Origin: Udeniomyces pyricola
Lineage: Eukaryota > Basidiomycota > Tremellomycetes > Cystofilobasidiales > Mrakiaceae
Direction of reading: 5' to 3'
Assembly (NCBI GenBank): GCA_039545295.1
Contig: BCIK01000010.1
Coordinates: 704,737 to 768,736, forward strand
Length of the DNA: 64,000 nucleotides
The position numbers and the translations under genes were made by a program. The notes beneath the pieces were generated by a model, which did not search any database, had not been told where the DNA came from, and worked only from the letters and a program-made list of their open reading frames with translations. The first letter of the stretch is position 1; each line of letters opens with the position of its first letter. Of the stretch, positions 33,598 through 45,373 are shown piece by piece.

Positions 33598-34477
33598 AGC
33601 GAGGTGGTGGTGGGATTTGGGACGAGATGTATGCGTGGGCAGGAGGAAGAGGACGAGCAGTCAAAGATGGTGAAGGTCGGGGTTAGTAGAACATCATGTA
33701 TTGAAGTGATTGGTGGAAGTTGACGCGGCAACGATCTGGACGACATCACAAGGACATATATATATCGTGCACATTATACAATATATATATATATATGTAT
33801 CTGTGATAGTCTTTCACCGGCCGGTCACCTTAAGCTTGATCAGTTATGCATGTCTGGTATACAGCTCATGTAATATGTGTATAACATTGTTAGCGTATGC
33901 GTTATACACTAGTGTAAATACGTACGTGCGCTCACTCCGCTGCGTCTCATCCTTCGCGCGACGGCGCGCTGAGACTTACTTACATGAGAGATCTGAGACT
34001 TACATGAGGGATCTGAAACCTGGACCGGGCCGAGATGAGTCCGACAACCAAAGTCAACGCATCAACGTCCTGCAACCCGAGTACATATATATTTTAGTAC
34101 CCAATATATGATAATACAACACTAGTTGCAAATATCGTCGTATGCACTTCACCGTACGTACTCTCGATCTTAGGTAAATGTAACATTCTACAGCACGTCC
34201 GCAGATTTCGTACATTGTAAATGTAGTACGTACAAACTACGTACTAGCTACGTGTACATATGATCCTACTAGTGAAGCCTGTACCTGTCAAATACTTTCG
34301 TCCCTCGTACGTGTGTATATATGAGGAGTAGTATGTTCCGATGGAATGGTATTATCACACTGATGTACAGCTGCATGCAGTCCGCGCCGCGGCTTCTCGA
34401 TCACCACCATAAAATACATATTCCGCCATCTTCTCCAACAGGCTGAGAAGCGATACTGCAATGATTGTATCTCGACA
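33598..34477. other. Gene-less AT-rich stretch with short repeats
   Basis: This is the upstream region of the glycosyltransferase gene and the downstream region of the cullin (both minus). It has a (TA)n tract at about 33779-33797 and a tandem repeat of a roughly 20-24 bp unit (GAGACTTACATGAG...GATCT) at about 33970-34018. Many TACGTA-type palindromes lie between 33918 and 34260. No gene is supported. Confidence 0.55.
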
Positions 34478-37400
34478 TCAAGCAAGGTAGTGGAGCACCC
34501 TCATCGAGTCTTCGTCGTCCCTGGCAAGGTACTCTCTTTCAATCAAACTCTCGATCTGCTGCTTGATAGCTTTTGGCTCAGGCGGGAAGGTCTTCGCGCT
34601 GTCAAGAAAGAAGCAAGTGGTGGTATCTCAGCAAAGCGATCGAGAGAAAAACGGAAGGAAATAGTGCAACGGAACCTACACTGCATCAATAACCATATTG
34701 GTGAGTTCAATCCAAGTGCACGTCTTTCGACTCTTCATGATGCGTACAATCGCCGCATCGAGAAGATGACTTCGGTCGTGCAAAACTCGCGTCTCGGTAC
34801 GCTGATCCTCTTCAACCTGCAGGAAAAAAAAGCAGATCGAGATTGCGTGAGGAAGGAATCAGAGTGTAGCAACCCATTAGCAATCAGCTCGACAAGGGAA
34901 CTCACCGATTGATTCTGCTGAATCTGGTTGATTTTGAGCTTGACTCGCTCGTTAGAAAATTTGTCGTTGAAAGTGAACGAATCCGTCATCTTCACGTCCT
35001 TGCTGGCAGGTGATTTGACGAGAACTCGAACACGGCCGCACGCCAGACTCTGAAGCGTTCTCGAAAGCTCTTCCGATTCTGGATTAAGATGAACGAGATT
35101 GCGTAGCGTACGAAACAATCAGTTCGGTGCCACCTGTTTTAGCTGGGGCAAGATACTGGGTAGAAAAGCTCACCAATTCCAGTCCTGTCCCTAATCTCCT
35201 CCCACGAAAGCCTGATAGGTGAGGATACGTCTTCTTGTCTTGGCTCCGTCTCGTTGAATGACATGAGCACTAAGGCCTGGAACAAGCTCACACTGAGCTC
35301 TTTAACTCCAAGCGGGAAGTTGGCTCTGAGTGAAAGTGAAAAGAGCTGGTATCTCCACTCAAGTAAGCGACCCTGGTGTGATTGTGTATAGAACTGTTTG
35401 AAGCGATCGAGCGCGTTGGCAAGCTCAGGCGTGAGAGCGAAGGATTCCCACCCCTTGCTCAAAGGAGGATACCTGAAAGCCCAAGGAACTTTGATCAGAT
35501 TTGTGAGAAGCGCCCTGTCAAGGATCAGACGGAAAAAATCCCACTTACGATGGCCAGTTGGCATTGCTCAACACCGAAACTGAAAGATCCATGTCGTCCG
35601 CAGGGTCGTGCTTCGAGCGGTAAGTCTTCATCAAGCTATGTCATGATGAATGGGACATCGTAGCACAGAGGAAACCATGTCAGCGAACCTGGTGCAAATG
35701 GTACATGCCACGAACAGTTTCACTCACTCTGCCGACACCGTCAAATCAGCCATCATCCCGTCTCCTGTTGTGAAATCATCTCCTAGTTCTGTGGCAAAAA
35801 TCAAATAGTCAAAGTCAACAGGTCAGCCAAAATAGCTGGGCGTCCACCGGAACAGCCATTTTATGCGGGTTGCTTGCCTTTCTTGAGTCGCTCGACCATG
35901 CCCATCTCCGCGTCATCACTCGCGCTCTTGCCAAGCAGGAGCCTTTTAGCAAGGCCTGTCACGTAGAACGCTTTGAAGACATCTTTGTCGCGCGTATATC
36001 GAACGAGAGTAAGGAGGTTGTCGAGAGCGGCTGAGAGCGATGTCGAAGATGTAGTACGAGACCTAAGCAGGCGGTCAATGGATTTAGCTGTGTGACCAAG
36101 ATGAAACATAAATAAGCAATGTTAGTGATCGATTACAGAGCTAGAAGAAATGAAGAAAGAAGATTCGTGCTGGTGAACGACCGAACCAATCATTTCAGCT
36201 GGTTTGTTCCTCCTCTTGGCCATGCCGCTTGCAAAGGCCGAGTTGGCAGCCTCGGTGAGCACCCGATCTCGGTCGGGCCCGTTGCCGTGAGAAGTGGGAA
36301 CTGAGAATGGGCCGATGATGATCCGATCGATTTGCGCTTTGAACTTTAAGAGGGAGGCGACCATGTGTTCGTCTGGAAGTGCGGATTTGATAGTTCAGCA
36401 CCTATTTCAAAGGCAAATCAGCGGAAATTTCTGAGACTGTCGTTTACCGTTCATCGGGTCCGAGATAAGTTCCTCGACGTGTTTCTGCGCTTGCAAATTA
36501 GCAGACAGCATCAGTTGGTCAAACACGAGAGAATCAACCATGTTACATTTGGATCACTCACCTGGATCCATTGAGCCCAGGAGGGCTTGACCTGTGCACC
36601 TTGCTGAACTCTCCTCAAAAGGTGCATCATCCTCTCAAGGCCTTCCATGTCTGGTTCAGTGCTGACAATCATCACCTGATCGTCGCCGTCTTCCTTATCG
36701 TCCTGCCCCCGACCGGTTACTTCTCGGCCATCTGTATCAACTGTCATCTTTGCTCCACCGACCATGAGTTCTTCGAGACCGCGCGACACCAGTGTGCTAA
36801 CATCTTTGATTAGAAGCTCCTCTTCTACACAGGCCACAATCCCACCCGCGTGCTTCGGAAGACCCATGACGGAGACAAGGCGGCTTTGCTCTTCGGCAAG
36901 TCGAGCTTCAGTCGAAGCGAAGTAGACTGAGAGCAAGCCGTCCGGTAAGGCGGAAGAGCGCATGCTGGCATAGAATGCCCTGGTCGCGGACTCGAGGGGC
37001 ACGAGAAGAACAGAATCAGTGAGCAAGAGAGGATTGAGCACTTGTGTAAGGAGAGCTCGGACGAGCTCGCGAGATGATAGCGGGCTAATTATATGAGCAC
37101 GTTATCGTGTCTGTCAGCACTGTTTTATTCTGCATATACGTAGCCATGACGTCACCGAGTGGAATGCGTACCCTTGTTCGCGTTCTCGATGTACCCAATC
37201 CACGAGAGCAGAAGTCGTCCTGGCGACAATTTCTTTGTTGCCGAAAACAATGTTCTTGAACGCATCGTCGGACAGTTCGCTGGAAAGGATTGAAGAAGAT
37301 GTGATCAAGGCGAGGACAAGACGGGCGACGGTCGATTTTGGTGTGTTACGCACGTGAGGGATTCGACGCCAGGCGAGATAAGAACGTAGGATCTATCCAA

Positions 37401-38074
37401 AGGCAGGAGAATCGATCGAAGAAGGTTCTTGGTGCGAGGCCGAGGGAAACCATTGGTTTCAAGATGAGCACGGCACGCTGAGCGATCTTCATCTCCATGT
37501 TCGTCAAGTCAGAGACTCACGATGCGTCCGGACCACCACTCCCATCCATCAACCACGATCTGGAGCCAATCCTTTCCCTCGCTCTGGCCTGAAACCGCTC
37601 GCTCCTTCCAGATACGAGCGAGACCCGCAGCGCCTCGCTCGAGATCCAGTTTCAACTTTTCATGGATCTCGCACCCCTTGAGATGAGCTAGGACAAGCGT
37701 TTTACAAGCCTGGTGAAGCTCATGCAGCGAGGTTGGCAGCTTGGCGAGGGCGGTTGGAAGCGGGGCGAGATCGGCCGTTGCTGTTGGTGAGAGGATATGC
37801 GAGATGGCTTGAAGAAGCGTCGGGAGCAGAGTACTTGACGGGGAGGATTGACGGATCTCTACAAAATAGTGCGTTAGAAGCAAACGTTCAAGTTAGGTTG
37901 CTAACAAGACAGATCAGCAACGTGGGATGCCATGGGGCTGACGGTACCTTGTGTGGCGAAGACGTTCACCCGACGGATTGCACTTTGCTTCCGATCGAGT
38001 GATGTCGAAGCGGAAAGCTGGGAAAATGCGTTGGAGAAAACAGGCAAAGGGTCGAGTATGATAGGAGAGGTCAT
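34478..38074 (-). CDS. CUL4: Cullin, most like CUL4 (E3 ubiquitin ligase scaffold)
   Basis: Cullins scaffold cullin-RING ubiquitin ligases. The N-terminal exon after the start region has ILSPTATADLAPLPTALAKLP and LHELHQACKTLVLAHLKGC. Central repeats include RAFYASMRSSALPDGLLSVY, ARLAEEQSRLVSVM, CVEEELLI and LERMMHLLRRVQQGAQ. The cullin-homology domain has DVFKAFYVTGLAKRLLLGKS, MVERLKK, then GDDFTTGDGMMADLT. SFTFNDKFSNERVKLKINQIQ follows. The neddylation site region is LLDAAIVRIMKSRKT and the end is IESLIEREYLARDD...VLHYLA-stop (34478-34480). The DAAIVRIMK block favours CUL4 over CUL1 or CUL3. The start (MTSPIILDPLPVF, 38074) is tentative because the first exons are not conserved. About 12 introns are present. 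Confidence 0.88.
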
Positions 38075-38499
38075 CTGTACCGAGGACAGGTGGTAGGATA
38101 GTCGAGTAGATGAGGATGCAGTGGACGTCACGGTGTGGTGGAATCGAGAAGACGTTGGACGAGATCGCGAGATCGATCACGTCCTTGGACGTCGATCTCG
38201 GCGTCATCCGGCGCGTCTGTGATAAGTATATAGGTGATTTACTGGGATACCCTTTCCTTGCTTGCAACTTACTCGGATAACCCCCTTCCCCCGCCCCCCC
38301 TCAACGCTGCGGTAGTCTCACTAGTCTCACCACATCAGACGGTGATTACGACCTTTCGCGCAATTGCACAGCCTTATTTCCGAATTCTAATGTTGTGGCT
38401 CTGTCGTTTACGACAGAACGGTCGTAGACCGTTAGATACAAGTCGACCACTTTTAGTAGGGATGCGGCCAAAAGAATAGATTGGCTTCAAATCTTCAGG

Positions 38500-38970
38500 A
38501 TCATCGCATGATATACGCAGGACACAGTTCCCAAAATTTTAGAGAAAGAAACATTCAAGGGCGCGGTTGCCAGGCCGATTTCTCCCCAAAAAAGAGCGCA
38601 AATAAGACGGTGAAATGCTCGACAGATTTGATATCCTTAGAAGACGAACAACTGATGGTAGAATACTAGGGATGCATGTTCTCATCAGCTATGGTTCTTA
38701 TGCGTCGAAAGAGGCATCTATAAGAGAAGGGGCTTACTTGGGCGATGATTAGGTGGGGATCATCTCTCGAGCAATAAAATTGACAAAACCCCTTACAAAT
38801 ATGGTACCCTTAGAAGGCAACAGACTGGAGGCAGGGTACGGGAAACGCATATGGTCATCAGCTATGGTTCATACGCGTCGAAGAAGATGGGCTTGAAATC
38901 ACTTGAGCGGTCAACAGGTAGGGGTCGTCTCCCGAGCAATGAAACCCACCAAACTCTCGACAGGTTTGTT
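38500..38970. repeat. Degenerate tandem repeat, unit about 165-174 bp
   Basis: Three imperfect copies are aligned by landmarks. CGAGCAAT occurs at 38768 and 38933, with a weaker match near 38594. CATCAGCTATGGTT occurs at 38683 and 38856. CTCGACAG occurs at 38618 and 38956, with a degenerate copy near 38787. CCTTAGAAG occurs at 38635 and 38808. Spacing is 165-174 bp throughout. On the minus strand the copies encode related short peptides (VESLVGFIARETTPT and GFVNFIAREMIPT). It lies in the cullin upstream region. Confidence 0.75.
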
Positions 38971-39664
38971 ACACTGTATTGGCGAGAAGTCGTCGCCATG
39001 AGTTGTTGAAGGGACCAAATCATCGGTCAAGACCCCAGCACTTCGAAAGAAGTAGGTTGGATGGACAGAGAAGCCCTTGGGTAGATGACAGAGGGGGCAA
39101 ATCTGTTGGGCTACCAGATTGACAGTGCGGTCGCTGGTCCAAGCGGGCGATGTCATGCCCTCTCCTCGCCTCGTGCATCAAAGCTGGCATTTCAGTCAGT
39201 ACACATCCACACCATGGCAGACCCAGCATCTCTGAGCTGTCCTTAAAGCCATCAGTGTCTGCCAAGGCACTGGTGGAGCTGGTACCAAGCAGGTCGTGCA
39301 CATGCCGACATGTTATCAAAAACAGATGGAATCATAAGCAACGGCAAGAGCAGGAGATAGCAAAGTGACGAACGTCGTCGACACCAGGTCGGAAGGGGTG
39401 GCCCCAGATTTGGTAGAGGACGAGAAAAAAAAAGAAGCAAAGAAAAAGAAACAAAGGTGGACGACATGGTGCAAGAGGCCAGCACCAGACAGATACAATG
39501 TACAATGGGGCAGACTGTGTGAAGGATTATATATCTTCCAGCGCGAGAATTAAACAAATCAGCGACGTTGATCGTGAGAAAGTAACGATTGTATCTTTCA
39601 CTCAAGCCCTTGAGGACGAATACGCTTGTACGCACCTCGAAAGAAAAAAAAAGTACAGACTAGT
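38971..39664. other. Gene-less stretch, possible gene remnant
   Basis: No complete gene is supported. A minus-strand frame (about 39156-38911) contains ICPLCHLPKGFSVHPTYFFRSAG, a lone Cys-X2-Cys, and runs straight into the tandem repeat's peptide. It has no clear start or exon partner, so it may be the remnant of a lost gene. A-rich tracts occur at about 39420-39460. Confidence 0.4.
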
Positions 39665-42075
39665 TCACATTGGGACCATAGCGCCAAAGCCAGACATATT
39701 GTTGTATTGAATCTTGCGCAGGGAATTGTAGTGCTCTCCCAAGCCGTAAAGACGTCGGTGGTAGCTGATTCTGACTGCTTTAATTTTTTTTGCTTGTCTC
39801 GGCTCAAGCGTCGACTTGGCTTTGGGGTCGGGCGAGTGAGCGACAATCTTGGGGTGGTTTGATTGGATGACATGAATCGGAATCTGTATAAGGCAAATAT
39901 CGGATTAGTCATAAATAGAGCCTGGAGACGATAGAGCGCACAATCCGTCCAAATCGGGCGCTCAGTCGTGGGATATTCATCTGAGACGAGCGAGAAAATA
40001 CTCACTTTGTAGAATCTTGAGAGTGCCAAAATCTGTTTTCATGAGTCGTAAAGTGTGTCAAATGGAGATGAATGATTGTATGAGAGAGTCTGAGAGGGTC
40101 GCGTACCTCAGGCTCGCCCCCCCACTCGCCGCTAGACTCGACCCGCTTGCAGTAGCGCTCATATCCGATTGGAGTCATCATGCCATCAGCTTCCCCCGGA
40201 TCTTCCCCGTTTGGTCCAAGCTCTTCAGATGAAGGTGGCGGGCAGGTGAGGAAAGGGAGGAAGGCGTCGATGTTGTTACGCATGTATGTCGCCGCGGCAA
40301 GGCGAGTGGTGCCGGGGTGGTTCTGTCCGAAGGGAGTGAAGCGTGTCGCATCAGAAACCACAATTCAAATCGTCGACCTGGGCCTCGACGCTCAAGGTGT
40401 AAACGGTAAAGTGTATCGCTCAACCAGAGGACAAGAACGAATGTTTACCTCCTCCGCTTTGATGATCTTGAGAACATAGAGCTGATCGCTCACAGCCGCA
40501 TATAGACAGCTGCCATCAGGCGGAATCTGTACGAAGGGATCAGAGGAAGTGACAAAGAGGATGTGAGAGAAGGGTTAGATTTGGCAGAACAAAATGAGGT
40601 CGGACCTGTATACATTCGACAGCGAGAAGGCCCAACTTACGTCGTAGATTTCCATACCAAGTTCCATGCAAGTTTGGAGGAGATGGGCTCGTTCTGCATG
40701 TTTGGCCCGCTCAACTTTTTGTTCCGGTGTCAAAGAATCATCTCTTTCACGAAGCGCTCGAGCAGCTGCTGCTTTGGCCTACGTGTGAGATGGAGGCAAA
40801 GAGGAAAAACAGAGTTTAGGTTGAGCAAAGGTGTCAGAAAGAAAACCAAGACTAGCTATCAACTGCTGCCTTTGTAAGCTGGTAAGCTGATCATTTGTTC
40901 ACCTCTGCACTTCTACTGGCATTTCGAACGAGACCCATGAATCCGATTTTCTTTTTCTTGTCGTCTTTGGATCCGCCGCTTGAGCCTATCGCAACGGATG
41001 GGATGTTAGCGAGATCGGACGTGGCCGACAGAGTTGCCGCGCGAATTGGGGGAGGCGCTGCATGCGGTGGAGAATGGGCGTGATCGTGGTGGTGGACGCG
41101 AGCCTCATGCAATCGAGGGTCAAGCATGTGCTCGTCTGAAGGAAGCGAGCTCGAGATAGGTGAAGGCGACGACACAGGTTGAGCGCTTGTTGGAGATGTA
41201 AAGAACGAACGAGGTGTCGGACGACGGCTATCAATGGTGCCTTGTGCGATCGATACCTCAGACGTGAGGTTTGAAACCGGCAAGGTTGATTGGATCGTAG
41301 GCGAGAGAACTCTATGCAGAGCAGGAGAGATGGTCGGCATAAGTGAGGGCAGGGTATCGAGAAGTTCTTCGTGCGAACCATCGTTAGGCTTGTCTGGGGC
41401 GAGGCGTATGGCAGTGGGAGGATGCGTCAGACGGGTTTGGACCAAACTTGGACTCCTCCGCGTTGAACTGCTCAATGAACCTGAGTGCTCCTGCAAGCCG
41501 GTATTTTCATCACAACGTTCGCCATCGCTGGCTTCCTGCATCGCGCTTGTAGCGAACAGTGGAGCAGCAGCGTCGTCCTCGTCGTCTCCGTCCCACTCTT
41601 TGACCCGCCGGCCGGTAGGGCCGGACCGACACGCCGCGGGCTCGGCAAAACTCCGCTCGATAGCGGACAGCGAGGATGAGATTGAAGATGACGACGAGGA
41701 ACGTGAGGCCGGATTAGGAGCAGTGTGGGACCGGGAAAGGACCGAGCTCGCTGGAGAGACCGAGGCTGATGGCGAAGAGGGTCGAAGGGGGAGAATGGCT
41801 GCTGGAGGTATATGGTGAGGAGAGTTGGTCTCGATGCCGACTGGGTGCGCTGACTCGAATGACGACGCTGTCGTCTGTTGGGCAGCGACGAGGGAGGATG
41901 AGGCAAGCGATGAGATAGTTGTCGGCTCAGGGGAGGACGAAATGGGAGATACAGGTGTAGAAGGCGACGTCGCCGCGGCGGTGGGGGATGATGCATTATG
42001 AGGGGAAGCGCCAAAGAGCGAGGTGCGTTTGGAAGAGCCCAAGAAGGAAGGACGTCGTAGAGGATTCTTGAACAT
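39665..42075 (-). CDS. OTU-family deubiquitinase (OTUD6-like) with long Ser-rich N-terminus
   Basis: OTU cysteine proteases remove ubiquitin. The first exon (MFKNPLRRPSFLG, ATG at 42075) encodes almost 400 residues of Ser/Pro/Thr-rich sequence with acidic patches, ending KKKKIGFMGLVRNASRSAEVN. The next exons give a helical segment (AKAAAARALRERDDSLTPEQ, then HAERAHLLQTCMELGMEIYD) leading into IPPDGSCLYAAVSDQLYVL with the catalytic Cys. The following exons carry LAAATYMRNNIDAFLPFL, GYERYCKRVESSGEWGG, and LALSRFYKVSIFSLVSDE. The end is GEHYNSLRKIQYNNMSGFGA, then MVPM-stop (39665-39667), with the catalytic His. The triad motifs (DGxCLY, HYNS) are intact. OTUD6 homologues normally have only a short coiled N-terminus, so the long extension is unusual. 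Confidence 0.86.
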
Positions 42076-42555
42076 GGTGGACGAAGCGCGCAAAAAGATG
42101 AGAGAAGGCCAAAAGAGCGGATAGGCAAGGAGGAAGACAAAGGAGGAAGAAGAGCAACCGAGGATGGATCGTAAAGGAGGAAGCACACGAAGGGTCATGT
42201 AATAGATCATCATCCTCGGTTTATGAGTTGGCTATAGTATATATAGAGGCTGTACTCTACGTTGGCCCTCGGGCCGGTCGAGCCGCGCGCTCAGCCGCTT
42301 TGAGCCTGCCGCCTGACCTTCCCGACTTCGATTGTGTTCGTCCTTCCCCATCGCTTTCGTAGTTGAGATCATCACAAGGATCCATGCATACGGGTGTCGG
42401 TTGATCTAATTCGTTCTTGATTATCGTGAAACCGATATGCATGGCACCTTGCAGCGCGCCTATATAATCCATTTTCGATTCACCTAGACTCCAAATCGAG
42501 CTTTCCGCCCTGCAGTCTGGCCGCGCTGGCCCACGTCGTACTAAGCATGTCATCA

Positions 42556-44276
42556 TCATAATGCCCACTTCAGTCTTACCGACTGCTCAACGCCTTCCCC
42601 CGCCCACCGGTAGCCCTGGCTTGCAAAGTCTAGGTTTTCCCTTTCCTGTTTGAAGGCTTTGCTCAAATCAGCCGGTACAGGGGCTGATCCAGATGGAAGA
42701 GATCCGGCCAGTGAGGCCAACGACGACGTTGCGTTGGGGTCCGGCCTCGGCAAGGGGTCCGACAAGAGAAGTCGAAAGACCGAGTTAAGGCCTACATCGT
42801 CACGAGTCGTACGTAACTTTGACAGTCAGTCATCAGTGGAACTTGTTATGTCTCTCGGTATCGACCAAGACAGATCGCAGCACTTACCAAACAGGTTGAG
42901 GAAGTACCAAGAAAGAGCGGAGACCCATCGGACATCTGCGGGCAAGAGGAATGACACGGGTCAGCCCAGCCCAAACTTGGTCGGACACGACACGCGAGAA
43001 AAGCGCAGCCCAGTCAGACATATATTTACCCATATCGGGCGTGGCAATATCCCGTTGTAGCATAGATTTAAATCCGAGAGTGAGTGGAAAGGGCAGCTTG
43101 ACTGATGAATCGACCGAAAAGGGATGTTAGGCTGTTTACCGCATATAGGGCCATGTGCAAAGCGAGCTCGCTGAAGTCCGCGCAACGGCCCTGATATCCA
43201 AGACAGAGAAGCAAACTCCAACATACTGAGGATAAAGCCCGAAAAGAAAAAGTTGATCTACAAGAGTCAAGTGGCAGTGATAGAGACATGTACCGTCAGC
43301 GCTTGATCACTCCTATTTGGCATTAGATCGTTCCTCTCCCGCGTTATGAGCGGCGCAGGTGATGTCGTTCCACGACTACTTACCCAGCCCATGATAAGGA
43401 AGTTGGGGACCATCATGATGCCTTGTTTCATCAGGCCCTCCTGCATGCCCTCCATCATCTCCATCGGGTTCGGCGGGGCAGCGGGTCCGTCAAGCTTGTC
43501 AATGAGTTCTCCCTGGCTGTTGAGCTTAGGCGGGTTTTTAAGATATCGACCGGTTTCAAACGCCGAAGATAGATGGGAGGACAGAGCTTGATAGGTCGAC
43601 GGCGGCAGCGGAGATTGAGGAGCAGATTGTCGAAAAAGAGTGGAGCGCAGAAGTGCACGCCTGTGTTCCGGGCCGTGAGAGTGAGACGGGCGATTACATA
43701 CGCAACGGCATGCGTTATGCAGAACACTAGATCAGAATTGACACTCGAGTCCAGCTTCAGCTGCCTAGCGAAACGGATCAGGTACGCACGACTCTCGGAC
43801 GGTCGCAATGGTCTGCTTCTTAGGCTGACCGTCCAGCAGCTGGGTGACATAGTGCCTCAAAACTCCGACCAGGATCTGTGAATGAGTTTTGTACATGCAT
43901 CAAAATACTCGTTAGTACCTCCAGTGAGAAGACTGAGGCCGAGAACCCAAAGCTGAGACACGAACCATGCTGCAAATAGTATGGATATAGATGGCGGTTT
44001 GGAAGGAAGCGGAAGAGGGGAGAAAGGAGTTCAGTTGGTGATCTAAGCTGTGGCAGGTCGACGATTACAGAAGTCGTGGCTCAACCACTTACACGATTGT
44101 AATTGGGAAGAGAACCCAGTCCTGTGACGAAGTTGAGTGACGATGGGGGTCAGGATGAGAACGCTGCAAGGAAGCTGGGACGAAGCAGGGACATGTGCTG
44201 GGTTGGACGATATCGATGGGCGAGGAAAACAACATACGCGGATCTGGGGATCGAGATAAAGGTTAGGAGCAGGCAT
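42556..44276 (-). CDS. EMC3: Emc3, ER membrane protein complex insertase subunit
   Basis: EMC3 is the Oxa1/YidC-superfamily core of the ER membrane protein complex, inserting tail-anchored and multipass proteins. The start MPAPNLYLDPQIR is the family N-terminus. A later exon carries the charged helices (QTIATVRESRAYLIRFARQL is inferred partly across a splice). Then comes LNSQGELIDKL, a Pro-rich linker and NPMEMMEGMQEGLMKQGIMM, running into VPNFLIMGW. The next exons carry NFFFSGFI, RLPFPLTLGFKSMLQRDI and DVRWVSALSWYFLNLFGL. The protein closes with a Pro/Ala/Ser-rich tail, FKQERENLDFASQGYRWAGE and GVEQSVRLKWAL-stop (42556-42558). The hydrophilic vestibule helices are intact. Another reading, splicing from a GTAAGA donor near 42575 into a downstream frame, is possible but less like the family. 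Confidence 0.9.
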
Positions 44277-44695
44277 AGCTCCTTGACGTGCGAGGCTTGA
44301 GGGGGATGGTCAGAGTCGACTACACGGGCGGTGAAGATGGATATTGGATAGATGGGTTCGGAGCTGGATCGACGGGATGGGTCATTCAAGGTGCTTGGAA
44401 TTGGGTCAATCACTGATCACCCGGTAGGACCATCTAGCTCCCAGACGTCAGACCACCTTGCTCACCGATCACCTACTGCCTGAGAATAAAATAAACAATA
44501 ATATACAACTTATGTCAAGACCTACTCAGTACACTCTCGCCTACTTTCCTCGTCATACCGTAATCGACCATCTTCTTCATTACTCGACCCCAGCATCCAT
44601 CCCGCCTCGGGCTTTCACCTCAGCTTCCTCGCCGTCGTCTCGTCCACATTTATCCCAACCATTCAACCCAGACCAAACCAACTCACTCTATTACA

Positions 44696-45373
44696 ATGTC
44701 ACAAGAAGATGTTAAGCCGGATGGGTCCGTCGTTTGTGACGCGCGTGTCCTTCCTTCTTCCTCTTCTCCACAAGGCCACTGACGTTAGATCCTCTCACCT
44801 CCTTCGCTACCTTGGTCATCGTCCTTACTCTGTCCGTCTGGTTCTCAAGGGAAGAGCGGTTAGTTGTTTCATGCCCAGTCTTCTCAGGCTGTCTGCTGGG
44901 ACGTCTGCAATCGACAAGCCTCCGCGCGTCTTGTCGGCTTCCAGGAAATACTGAACCTTGGTGCTCGTCACGCTTCTTCCTCTTGCTACTTTGATCTCTT
45001 ACAGTAAAGTCACCATCAAAGTTGTCTATGGTCAAGATGAGTCGATCGTTTTCAGCATAAAGCGGACCAAGGCATTGGGCAAGATGTTTGCCGCCTTTCA
45101 TTCGTCGCTCCAGGCCGCCCCAAGTGAGGCTTGGTCTCGTTTTCTCCCCCGGGACGTTGTCCCAATGATCCCATCGATTTGGTTTATCCAGAGGACTGAC
45201 TCGATGCGTCAAACATTGGTCCGGCTCGCAACCTTTCAGATACCTATCGATTTACTTACGACGGCAAGCGACTGACGGCGGACGACACGCCCAAGATGCT
45301 CGAGATGGATACTGATGAGGACAACCAGGTTGACGCACACGTCGTTCAGGTCGGTGGTGGACCAGCTATATAA
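44696..45373 (+). CDS. SMT3: SUMO (Smt3), ubiquitin-like modifier
   Basis: SUMO is conjugated to lysines of many nuclear proteins. Three exons join in phase. The first is MSQEDVKPDG. The second has KVTIKVVYGQDESIVFSIKR, then TKALGKMFAAFHSSLQAAP. The third has YRFTYDGKRLTADDTPKMLE and a tail ending VVQVGGGPAI-stop (45371-45373). The spliced product is about 93 residues, the usual size. Maturation would cut after Gly-Gly, releasing a tetrapeptide. The flexible N-terminus contains VKPD, matching the hydrophobic-Lys-X-Asp/Glu consensus that supports poly-SUMO chains in yeast Smt3. The first intron splits codon 10 and the second splits the Asn codon before TYRF. Confidence 0.93.
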
